64,000 bases of DNA from Demequina lignilytica (GTDB taxonomy: Bacteria > Actinomycetota > Actinomycetes > Actinomycetales > Demequinaceae): contig NZ_JAUHPX010000008.1 of the NCBI RefSeq assembly GCF_030418305.1, positions 60,858 through 124,857 on the forward strand, written 5' to 3'. Position 1 is the stretch's first letter. Every line of letters begins with the position of its first letter. This document shows positions 38,011 through 45,450 of the stretch, one piece after another. The notes under the pieces are model-generated. The model saw only the letters and a list, made by a program, of their open reading frames with translations. It was not told the DNA's origin and did no database searches. Made by a program: the position numbers and the translations under genes.

Positions 38011-41000
38011 TCAGGACGATGCGGTGGGCGGCGTGCGACCGAAGCCGCACGTCGATCGCCACGGGCCGAACGCGGCGAGGTGGGTCTCCCACTCCTGGGC
38101 CGTGAGGTCGCGACCCGCCGACGCGCATGCCGCCCGGCGCAGGATCTCCGGGTCGAGCGACCAGACGTCGATGCCCTCGCCGGTGGTGACCGCGAGCTCC
38201 AGCCCGTCGGACCGGAGCGCGACGGGCCAGGGGTACGGCGAGTCCGAGGCGAGCGGCCCCGCGATCCGGGTGGTGGTCGCCGTGTCGAACACCATGGAAC
38301 CGTCGCCGTCGTCGCCGACGACGAACAGGTCGCCGTCGGCGCTGAACCGGATGACCGTGATGTCCTGGCCGGGCATGTCGAAGCGGCGGCGCGGCTCGAG
38401 CTCCGCGGAGAGCGTCGAGACGCCGCCCGGAGCGCCGGCCGCGACCACCCCGTCGTCGTTGATGGCCGCCTTCCACAGCTCGGGGGTGAAGGTCGAGACG
38501 GGCGCGCCGGTCGCGGTCTCGAACACCTGCACGCCGGAGGTGCCGTCGTCGGCGACGCTCGAGATCGCGACGAGGCGTCCGTCCGGCGACGACGCGACCA
38601 GGGTGGCCTTGCCCTCGACGTCGGCCGTGAGCGTCTCCGGCGCCCCGGTCGCGACGTCGATGCCCCAGGGGCGGTCGCTCCCGTCGACCACGTAGATCAT
38701 GGTCCGATCGCGTGACAGGGTGAGCTCGGTCGAGGGTGCCAGGAAGAAGGTCCGCCCGAGCGCGCCGTCGGCGAGCGAGAACAGGCCGGACTCGCGAGTC
38801 TCGAACGAGAACGCCACGACCGACTCGTCGTTGACCCACGCGTAGCCCGTGACGCCGTCGTACCGCCGCACCTGCGCACCTGTGCCGACGTCCCAGGTGC
38901 TGAACTCGGTGTAGAGGTCCCACCCGACGTCGTCGGGGCGCCGGGTGCTGGTGAGCAGGCGGGTGCCGCTGGGCGAGTAGCCGTCCAGCAGGATCTGACC
39001 CTGCGCGATCGACCGGCGCACCGGGCCGTCGCCGGTGGTGGTCCACCGGGTGACCACGGGCGCGGTCGAGCCGAAGGCCGCGAGCTCGCCGTCGCCGCAC
39101 GCGAGCGCCCCGGCGTGCTCCGGCTGCGTGCGCAGGACGCGGCCGGTGAGCTCCCCGGTCGCCAGATCCCGCTCGCTCACCGCGCCGTCGACGTCCGCGC
39201 AGTACAGCAGCGAGGCGGCCTCGTCGGTCGCCATCCAGGCGCACGGGCCCGAGGCCTGAGGGTCGAGCGGAGACAGCCACGTCGTGGTGCCCGAGGCGAG
39301 ATCGACCGCCTGCATCGCGCCCGCGCCGGCGGTGATGAGCACGCCGTCGCGGGTGACGGTGGCGGACAGGCCGGACGTGGAGCCCATGAGCCGCGAGGAC
39401 CACACCTCGGTCGCGGTCTCCATGTCCACCAGCCTGACGTTTCCCGGCTGCACGATCACCAGGCGCCCGTCCGGGGCGAGCGTGAGCGCCACCTCGTCGG
39501 TCCGGGCGCCCGAGACGCCGATGGATCCGACCGGCTCCAGGGTGGCGAGGTCACGGATCTCCACCGCGCCGTCGCCGCTGTCGACGGTCGCCACGGTGCT
39601 GCCGGCGGCGTCCACCTGGGTCTGGAGCGGATGGCTGCGCTCGGTGGGGATCGCGCCGGTGACGATCGCCGAGGCGAGCAGCCGACCGGTGGCCGTGTCG
39701 ACGCTGCTCAGGACCCCGCACGGAGCAATGCCGGGGCACTCCGCGGCCTCCGCGAGCACCGCGATCCGCGAGCCGTCCGCCGCTGCGGCGACATCGCGCC
39801 GTCCGTCGGCCGCCCACGTGTCGAGCGCGGCAACCGTCCACGCCGCCGCGTTCGAACCCGGCTCGTTCAACGTGACCCCGGTCCCGGTGACCAGGACCTG
39901 GCCCTGGCCGCCGAGGTCCGCGAATCCGAGGCCGCCACCGCCGTCGAGGACCGTCGCGTCGAGCAGGTCCGGGTGCGCGGCGGCCGAGTCGAAGAGCGCA
40001 GCTCGAGCGCGCGGGTCGTCCGGGTCCCGCGACCAGATCTCGACGGCCAGCAGCGCCGCGACGGGACGCGCCCAGGTCGCCATGTCGCGCACGCGTGCGC
40101 TGATGGTGGCGACCGCGGCGTCCTGGCGACGCTCCTCCGCGATGCCGCGCAGCCCGGCGGTGGCGAGGCTGAGCGCGACGAGGGCGAGGCTGGATGCCGC
40201 GACCCATGCCCGGAGCCCCCGCGAGCGTCGCCGGATCCGTCGCTCCCGGTCGGCGACCGCGGCCGCGACGGCCGCGGAACGGGCGAGGAACTCCCGTTCC
40301 ACCCGCGTCAGCGCCGCGTCCGATCCATCGCGCCAGGTGAGGGCCGCGGCAAGGCGGGCGCCGCGGTACAGATCGTCGTCGTTCCGGTCGCCGCGGTCCC
40401 ACTCCGTGGCCGCCTCCGTCAGGTGGGCGACGATCCGGCTGGTCTCCGCGTCCTGCTCCAACCAGGCCCCCAGCCGCGGCCATTCGCGCGTGAGCGCCTC
40501 GTGGGCGAGCACATAGCCGTCCTCGCGCGCGACCACCAGGCGGGCGCCCACCAGCCGTGCCAGCGCGGCGGCGCGCGCGGCCGTCGCCTGCGCGACCGCC
40601 GGGACGACCGGATGGAGCAGCACGCCGCCGTCGGTGGACACCTCGACCAGGCGGTGCATGAGCGCTCGGCACGCGTCCCTCTCCGCCTCGCCCAGGTTGA
40701 GGTACAGGCGCTCCGCCGCGCGCGCGATCGCTCCGAGCAGCCCGCCCGTCGCCTCGTACGCCTCGATGGTGAGCGTGCCCCCGTCGCGCCGCTCCCAGGT
40801 CGCGGCCAGCGAGTAGGAGAGCAGCGGAAGGGCGGTGTCCACCCGCGCGGCGTCGTGCAGGATCACGTCGACCAGGCCGTGCTCGATCGACAGTCCGCTC
40901 CGCAGCGCGGGCCGCTCGACCGCCGCGCGGATCATGTCCGGTGTCGGGGGCGCCATGAAGTGCAGCCCGCCGCCCACGAGCGCGCCGATCGCCGGCTGCG

Positions 41001-42168
41001 CCACGCACCCGTCGAGCTGGAGCGACTGGACGGCGAGGATCACGCGCACGCCCCCGGCGTGCGCGTCCGCCAGCGCCTCCGCGAGAGCCGCGGCGCGAGG
41101 GCGGTCTGCGAACTCGCGGCCGATGTCGTCGAGAACCATCGGGCGGCGCCGTGAGCCTGCCGCGACGTCGCTCGGAGAGGCGCCGGGGCCCAGCAGGATC
41201 GGATCGAGCCCCCGCCGGCGAAGCGCAGGGATCACGCCGGCGCGGAGCAGCGACGACTTCCCGACCCCGGACGGACCCGTCACGGTGACGAAGCCGGTGC
41301 GGTCGAGGACCGCGAGCACGGCCGCGACGTCCTGGTCGCGTCCATGGAACAGGTGTGCATCCTGCGGCTCGTACGGTCGCAGGCCCCGGTAGGGGCAGTC
41401 GGGGCTCGGAGCACGCGCCTCGGGCGGAGCGAGCAGCGCCTCATCGTGGCGGAGGATCGCCTCCTCCAGCGCGACCAGCGGCGCCCCGGGATCGACGCCG
41501 AGCTCGTCGGCGAGCAGGCGTTGCGCACGACGAGTCGTCTCGAGCGCGTCCGCCTGGCGTTCGCACCGGTACTGCGCGAGCGCGAGGCAGCGCCATCGGC
41601 GCTCGCGGTACGGCTCGGCCGCGACGAGCGCGGTCGCGCCCTCGGCCACCGCACGGTGATCCCCGGCCGCGAGGCGCGCCTCGAGAAGGTCGTCCGTGGC
41701 GGCCTCGCGCAGCTCCGCCAGCCGCGACGCCTCGTCGCGCGCCGCCGGCCAGTCCGCGATGTCCTCGTACGGGGCGGCGCGCCACAGACCCAGCGCCCGT
41801 TCCAGCGTGGCCACGGCGCGGTGGTGCTCACCGTCGGCCGCATACTCGCGTGCTCGCGCGACCGCCGCCTCGAACTCGTCGGCGTCGGCGACGACGGTGC
41901 CGCCGTCGGCGCTCGGGACGATCCGGTACCCGGCGGGCGTGGTGGCGATCGCGTCGGGTCCGAGCGCCTTGCGCAGGCGTCCGATCGCGGCCTGGAGCTG
42001 CTTGGGCCAGGTCGCGGGCGGCGCATCCCCCCACACGGCCTCGGCGATGCGCTCGGGGCTGGCGGCGACCGGTCGGGCCACCAGCAGCGCCTCGAGGACG
42101 GCGTGCTCCCGCGGGCTGACCCCCGGTTCCGCCGAGGCGCCCGTGCCGCCCAGGACGGACACCCTCAC
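38011..42168 (-). CDS. BTAD-nSTAND transcriptional regulator with membrane span and C-terminal beta-propeller
   Basis: A 1385-residue protein from the GTG at 42168; the frame extends upstream only as shadow. Residues 1-85 are an OmpR/SARP winged helix (SPREHAVLEALL, WPKQLQAAIGRLRKALG). Residues 95-240 are the bacterial transcriptional activation domain. Residues 258-640 are an nSTAND1 NTPase: CPYRGLRPYEPQDAHLFHGR, Walker A GPSGVGKSS near 298, Walker B RPMVLDDIG near 342. A basic stretch RERRIRRRSR and one hydrophobic helix (653-674) follow, then about 700 residues of WD40-like propeller ending ACASAGRDLTAQEWE. By the positive-inside rule the propeller would be outside. It is divergent from a lipoprotein gene. 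Ligand and targets are unknown. Confidence 0.9.
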   Translation of the reverse strand: MRVSVLGGTGASAEPGVSPREHAVLEALLVARPVAASPERIAEAVWGDAPPATWPKQLQAAIGRLRKALGPDAIATTPAGYRIVPSADGGTVVADADEFEAAVARAREYAADGEHHRAVATLERALGLWRAAPYEDIADWPAARDEASRLAELREAATDDLLEARLAAGDHRAVAEGATALVAAEPYRERRWRCLALAQYRCERQADALETTRRAQRLLADELGVDPGAPLVALEEAILRHDEALLAPPEARAPSPDCPYRGLRPYEPQDAHLFHGRDQDVAAVLAVLDRTGFVTVTGPSGVGKSSLLRAGVIPALRRRGLDPILLGPGASPSDVAAGSRRRPMVLDDIGREFADRPRAAALAEALADAHAGGVRVILAVQSLQLDGCVAQPAIGALVGGGLHFMAPPTPDMIRAAVERPALRSGLSIEHGLVDVILHDAARVDTALPLLSYSLAATWERRDGGTLTIEAYEATGGLLGAIARAAERLYLNLGEAERDACRALMHRLVEVSTDGGVLLHPVVPAVAQATAARAAALARLVGARLVVAREDGYVLAHEALTREWPRLGAWLEQDAETSRIVAHLTEAATEWDRGDRNDDDLYRGARLAAALTWRDGSDAALTRVEREFLARSAAVAAAVADRERRIRRRSRGLRAWVAASSLALVALSLATAGLRGIAEERRQDAAVATISARVRDMATWARPVAALLAVEIWSRDPDDPRARAALFDSAAAHPDLLDATVLDGGGGLGFADLGGQGQVLVTGTGVTLNEPGSNAAAWTVAALDTWAADGRRDVAAAADGSRIAVLAEAAECPGIAPCGVLSSVDTATGRLLASAIVTGAIPTERSHPLQTQVDAAGSTVATVDSGDGAVEIRDLATLEPVGSIGVSGARTDEVALTLAPDGRLVIVQPGNVRLVDMETATEVWSSRLMGSTSGLSATVTRDGVLITAGAGAMQAVDLASGTTTWLSPLDPQASGPCAWMATDEAASLLYCADVDGAVSERDLATGELTGRVLRTQPEHAGALACGDGELAAFGSTAPVVTRWTTTGDGPVRRSIAQGQILLDGYSPSGTRLLTSTRRPDDVGWDLYTEFSTWDVGTGAQVRRYDGVTGYAWVNDESVVAFSFETRESGLFSLADGALGRTFFLAPSTELTLSRDRTMIYVVDGSDRPWGIDVATGAPETLTADVEGKATLVASSPDGRLVAISSVADDGTSGVQVFETATGAPVSTFTPELWKAAINDDGVVAAGAPGGVSTLSAELEPRRRFDMPGQDITVIRFSADGDLFVVGDDGDGSMVFDTATTTRIAGPLASDSPYPWPVALRSDGLELAVTTGEGIDVWSLDPEILRRAACASAGRDLTAQEWETHLAAFGPWRSTCGFGRTPPTASS

Positions 42169-42174
42169 TCTTCG

Positions 42175-42203
42175 AGTCTGGATCCGATGGCGGGCCCGGT
42201 CAA
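42175..42203 (-). promoter_or_regulatory. Promoter of the BTAD-nSTAND gene (leaderless)
   Basis: On the minus strand TTGACC (42203-42198) and CAGACT (42180-42175) are spaced by 17 bases, and the chosen GTG begins 7 bases after the -10. No ribosome-binding site is present, so the message is probably leaderless. Confidence 0.55.
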
Positions 42204-42220
42204 ACGGTCGCCGCCGCATG

Positions 42221-42270
42221 CATACCGGGCGGATACCGACCGCTCCCGGGCGCATACCGGTGCCATACGC
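42221..42270 (+). promoter_or_regulatory. SARP-type operator: four heptamers with 11-bp spacing
   Basis: CATACCG (42221), GATACCG (42232), CATACCG (42253) and CATACGC (42264) are direct repeats starting 11, 21 and 11 bases apart, forming two pairs on one face of the helix. SARP/BTAD regulators bind heptameric direct repeats with 11-bp spacing near the -35. They lie in the divergent gap between the BTAD gene and the lipoprotein gene. Confidence 0.75.
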
Positions 42271-42313
42271 GCGAGGTGTGTCCTGAAGGTGCCCACGGAA
42301 GGAGGGCAGGATC

Positions 42314-42772
42314 ATGAGGACTCGGATGAAGGTGAGGAGCCATGGCGGTGCAGCCGTCCTCGTGAAGGGGATGGGGGCCCTCGCGGGCCTGGCCGCGGCA
42401 GCCACGCTGTCGTTGGCGGCATGCGCCGACCCGAACACGGCGGAGAACCAGGCGGGTGCGGGTCAGAACGTCGGCTACGTGTACTCCGGGGGGTCGTGGG
42501 GCTCGACGCAGAGGCTCAGCGACACCGGGCTCGTGCGCGAGCCCATGACGGGAGGCCTGCCGGCCTACGCCGTCCCGGCGCCGGTCGCCGAGGAGTACGA
42601 GGCGATGCCATGCGTGCCTGACGCGTCCTGCGGTCGGGACACGGTGGGGGACGCCGTCGAGCCGATGGGCGGCATGCCGGACTACGTCCGCGAGAGCCTG
42701 GGCGACCAGGTCGACCACTACGAGCCGCTCGGAGGGGTGCCCGAGTACGCGTACTCGAGCGTCGACGAGTAG
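42314..42772 (+). CDS. Lipoprotein with threefold EPxGGxPxY repeat, unknown function
   Basis: A 152-residue exported protein with a GGAGGG ribosome-binding site. The signal peptide ends in the lipobox LAAC (Cys 37). The mature part has no family I recognise but contains three related motifs: [10 protein letters not shown] (76-85), EPMGGMPDY (116-124) and EPLGGVPEY (137-145), plus two Cys (100 and 106) that could form a disulfide. It is divergent from the BTAD-nSTAND gene and shares its operator region, so it is probably a target or partner. Confidence 0.8.
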   Translation: MRTRMKVRSHGGAAVLVKGMGALAGLAAAATLSLAACADPNTAENQAGAGQNVGYVYSGGSWGSTQRLSDTGLVREPMTGGLPAYAVPAPVAEEYEAMPCVPDASCGRDTVGDAVEPMGGMPDYVRESLGDQVDHYEPLGGVPEYAYSSVDE

Positions 42773-42781
42773 CGCACGGGG

Positions 42782-42816
42782 CGATGTCGGCACCTTCTCG
42801 AAGGGTGTCGGCATCG
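42782..42816 (+). terminator. Terminator after the repeat lipoprotein gene
   Basis: CGATGTCGGCACC pairs with GGTGTCGGCATCG (two G-U pairs) around a short loop, 10 bases after the lipoprotein stop. The right arm holds a copy of the GCATCGTC octamer. Confidence 0.7.
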
Positions 42817-42836
42817 TCTTGCATGTTGAGACAATG

Positions 42837-42866
42837 TTGCCACCAGGTGGACAGCGGCCCTACGAT
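42837..42866 (+). promoter_or_regulatory. leuB promoter
   Basis: TTGCCA (42837-42842) and TACGAT (42861-42866) are spaced by 18 bases, 90 bases upstream of leuB. Directly upstream, TTGAGACAA (42826-42834) is a small dyad in an AT-richer patch that may be an operator. Confidence 0.55.
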
Positions 42867-42956
42867 ACGAGGTGTTCGACCGGCGTCGCCGCCCCGCGCC
42901 CACGCGGCCGGCAGGGTGGCGCTCCGGGCCTCGTTTCGCACCGCAGGGAGACCTTG

Positions 42957-44012
42957 ATGACCACGTACCGCCTCGCCGTCGTCGCCGGTGACGGGATCGG
43001 TCCCGAGGTGGTCGCGGAGGGGCTCAAGTGCCTCGCCGCCGCCACCGAGGGCACCGACCTCGCCTTCGAGACCACCGAGTTCGACCTGGGCGCGAAGCGC
43101 TGGCACGCGACGGGGGAGACCCTGACGGACGCCGACCTCGCCGCGATCAAGGACCACGACGTGATCCTGCTCGGCGCGATCGGCGACCCGACGGTCCCCT
43201 CGGGCGTGCTCGAGCGCGGCCTGCTCCTCAAGCTCCGCTTCGAGCTCGACCAGTACGTCAACCTGCGTCCGTCGCGCCTGTACCCGGGAGAGGTCTCGCC
43301 GCTGAGCGAGCCCGGCGACATCGACTTCGTCGTGGTCCGCGAGGGCACCGAGGGTCCGTACGTCGGCAACGGCGGCGCGCTGCGTGTCGACACGCCCCAT
43401 GAGATCGCGACCGAGGTCTCCGTCAACACCCGTCACGGCGTCGAGCGCGTGGTCCGCTACGCGTTCTCGGTGGCCGCCGGCCGCGAGCGCAAGCACGTGA
43501 CCCTGGTGCACAAGCACAACGTGCTGGTGCACGCCGGCCACCTGTGGCGCCGCACGGTCGAGGCCGTCGCGCCCGAGTTCCCCGACGTCACCTGGGACTA
43601 CCTGCACGTGGACGCGGCGACCATCAAGCTGGTCACCGCGCCCGCGTCGTTCGACGTGATCGTGACCGACAACCTCTTCGGCGACATCCTCACGGACGAG
43701 GCGGCCGCCATCTCCGGCGGCATCGGCCTCGCCGCGTCGGGCAACGTCAACCCCGACAAGACCGGCCCGTCGATGTTCGAGCCGGTCCACGGCTCGGCGC
43801 CCGACATCGCCGGCAAGGGCATCGCGGACCCGTCCGCCACCGTGCTCTCCGTCGCGATGATGCTCGACTTCCTCGGCCACCCGGAGCTTGCCGCGAAGGT
43901 CGAGGACGCCGTCGCCGCCGACGCGGCCGCCAAGGTCGCCGCCGGCGCCGCGGGCTCGCAGCGCACCACCGCCGAGATCGGCGACGCGCTCGCCGCCCGC
44001 ATCCGCGGCTAG
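42957..44012 (+). CDS. leuB: 3-isopropylmalate dehydrogenase
   Basis: A 351-residue decarboxylating dehydrogenase of leucine synthesis. The N-terminus is [19 protein letters not shown]; substrate residues lie in [18 protein letters not shown]; the catalytic Lys/Asp and Mg sites are [11 protein letters not shown] and [17 protein letters not shown]; the NAD loop is [18 protein letters not shown]. The ATG at 42957 follows an AGGGAGA box; the larger frame upstream is shadow. It is followed by ilvE after a long hairpin. Confidence 0.96.
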   Translation: MTTYRLAVVAGDGIGPEVVAEGLKCLAAATEGTDLAFETTEFDLGAKRWHATGETLTDADLAAIKDHDVILLGAIGDPTVPSGVLERGLLLKLRFELDQYVNLRPSRLYPGEVSPLSEPGDIDFVVVREGTEGPYVGNGGALRVDTPHEIATEVSVNTRHGVERVVRYAFSVAAGRERKHVTLVHKHNVLVHAGHLWRRTVEAVAPEFPDVTWDYLHVDAATIKLVTAPASFDVIVTDNLFGDILTDEAAAISGGIGLAASGNVNPDKTGPSMFEPVHGSAPDIAGKGIADPSATVLSVAMMLDFLGHPELAAKVEDAVAADAAAKVAAGAAGSQRTTAEIGDALAARIRG

Positions 44013-44020
44013 CGGTATCC

Positions 44021-44058
44021 CGCCGGGACGATGCGGTGACCGCCGCATCGTCCCGGCG
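44021..44058 (+). terminator. leuB-ilvE hairpin built from inverted GACGATGC octamers
   Basis: A perfect 16-bp stem (44021-44036 with 44043-44058) and a 6-base loop TGACCG, starting 9 bases after the leuB stop. Each arm contains the octamer GACGATGC inside CCGGGACGATGCGG. No U-tract follows; ilvE starts 36 bases later. Confidence 0.8.
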
Positions 44059-44093
44059 CTACTCTCTCCCCACGACACCAGGAAGGCAAAGAA

Positions 44094-45203
44094 GTGACCG
44101 ACACTCTCGACTCGTCCACCTCGGAGGCCTTCCGCGTCGTCCGCCACCCGAGCCCCGCGACGGACGAGGAGCGCGCCGAGAAGCTGCGCGACCTCGCCTT
44201 CGGCCTCCAGTTCACCGATCACATGGCGCGCGTGACCTGGGACGCGGAGCAGGGCTGGCACGACCGCCGCGTCGAGCCCTACGGCCCCATCCCCATGGAC
44301 CCCGCCGCCTCCGTGCTGCACTACGCGCAGGAGGTCTTCGAGGGCCTCAAGGCGTACCGCTGGGCCGACGGCTCGATCCACCTGTTCCGCCCCGAGGCGA
44401 ACGCCCTGCGCCTGCAGCGCTCGGCGGCCCGCATGGCGCTGCCCGAGCTGAGCGTGCTGGACTTCATGGAGTCGATCCGCTCGCTGCTCGCGCTCGACCA
44501 CGCGTGGGTCCCGGAGGCCGACGGCACCTCGCTCTACCTTCGTCCCTTCCTCATCGGCACGGACGTGTTCCTGGGTCTGCGCCCCCCGAAGAAGGTCGAC
44601 TACCTGCTGATCGCCTCGCCCTCCGGCCCCTACTTCGCCGGCGGCGTGAAGCCGGTGAGCATCTGGGTCGAGCGCGACTTCCACCGCGCCGGCCCGGGCG
44701 GCACGGGAGCGGCCAAGTGCGGCGGCAACTACGCGGCATCGCTGCTGCCGCAGGTCAAGGCCTACGAGCGCGGCTTCGACCAGGTGCTCTATCTGGACGC
44801 CGCGACCGGCTCGGTGCTGGAGGAGCTCGGCGGCATGAACGTGTTCGCCGTACGCCGTGACGGCACGGTGCTGACCCCCGTGATCAACGGCAACATCCTC
44901 GAGGGCATCACCCGCTCGAGCATCATCCAGCTGCTCGAGGACAACGAGCTGAAGGTGGTCGAGCGTGACATCACGCTCGCGGAGCTTCAGGACGGCATCG
45001 CCGAGGGCGAGATCACCGAGGTGTTCGCGTGCGGCACGGCCGCGATCGTCACCCCGGTGGGCCGGATGGCGTCGTCCGACTTCGAGGTGACGGTGGGGGA
45101 CGGGCAGCCCGGCCCCGTGACGCTCGCCGTCCGGGACCGCCTCATGGGCGTCCAGTACGGGCGTGTGGAGGACACGTACGGCTGGATGGAGCGGGTCCGC
45201 TAG
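44094..45203 (+). CDS. ilvE: Branched-chain amino acid aminotransferase (1)
   Basis: A 369-residue fold-type IV PLP enzyme that makes Val, Leu and Ile from their keto acids. The GTG start follows AGGAAG. Motifs: QFTDHMARVTWDAEQGWHD, HYAQEVFEGLKAYRWADGS, then GTGAAKCGGNYAASLLPQ with the PLP-binding Lys, EELGGMNVFAV, and the phosphate-binding GTAAIVTPVG. It completes the ilv/leu cluster. A second homologue is encoded at 60507-61604. Confidence 0.96.
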   Translation: MTDTLDSSTSEAFRVVRHPSPATDEERAEKLRDLAFGLQFTDHMARVTWDAEQGWHDRRVEPYGPIPMDPAASVLHYAQEVFEGLKAYRWADGSIHLFRPEANALRLQRSAARMALPELSVLDFMESIRSLLALDHAWVPEADGTSLYLRPFLIGTDVFLGLRPPKKVDYLLIASPSGPYFAGGVKPVSIWVERDFHRAGPGGTGAAKCGGNYAASLLPQVKAYERGFDQVLYLDAATGSVLEELGGMNVFAVRRDGTVLTPVINGNILEGITRSSIIQLLEDNELKVVERDITLAELQDGIAEGEITEVFACGTAAIVTPVGRMASSDFEVTVGDGQPGPVTLAVRDRLMGVQYGRVEDTYGWMERVR

Positions 45204-45239
45204 CTCGCCGCGCCCGGCTCCCGCGCCCCGCTCCCGCCT

Positions 45240-45337
45240 GGACAGTGCGCACGGAGTCGGTCCCGGGTGCACGGCGTGTCGCGGGACGATGCGCGCGGCC
45301 CGTCGGTGTGTCGGAACGAGATCCGTGCGGGCTGTCC
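45240..45337. repeat. Family B 98-bp element, copy 2 (opposite orientation)
   Basis: GGACAGTGCGCACGGA (45240-45255) is matched in reverse, with two differences, at 45322-45337. It is exactly 98 bp, like the copy at 19690-19787, and its reverse complement aligns with that copy through most of the outer 30 bases on each side. The centre contains a GACGATGC octamer absent from the other copy. Confidence 0.85.
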
Positions 45338-45383
45338 GGGGAGCGCTGTCCGGGGAGCGGGCTGTCCGGGCTGTCCGCGGCGG
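45331..45383. repeat. Short tandem repeats of GCTGTCCGGGGAGCG
   Basis: Directly after element B copy 2, GCTGTCC recurs four times, with GCTGTCCGGGGAGCG twice in full. The unit matches the terminal inverted repeat of the element, so it looks like slippage or repeated partial duplication of one end. Confidence 0.6.
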
Positions 45384-45418
45384 GGCGCGCACCCGCGTGT
45401 CCGGGACCTCCAGCGGCC

Positions 45419-45444
45419 TAACCTACGGAACCGTAGGTTAAGAT
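45419..45444 (+). promoter_or_regulatory. Perfect palindromic operator and -10 box of fadD
   Basis: TAACCTACGG-AA-CCGTAGGTTA (45419-45440) is a perfect 22-bp palindrome of the size bound by TetR-family repressors. It overlaps the -10 TAAGAT (45439-45444), and the ATG begins 6 bases later, so transcription is leaderless and the operator sits on the promoter. The repressor gene is not in the window. Confidence 0.85.
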
Positions 45445-45450
45445 CGATCC

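Noticed and set aside
38011..42168. Defence-type STAND (Avs-like) immune protein
   Set aside because: The N-terminal wHTH-BTAD pair marks a transcription regulator; no nuclease or other effector domain is present.
42516..45392. A 958-residue minus-strand frame over leuB and ilvE
   Set aside because: It is a shadow of two well-supported plus-strand enzymes and has no recognisable domain.
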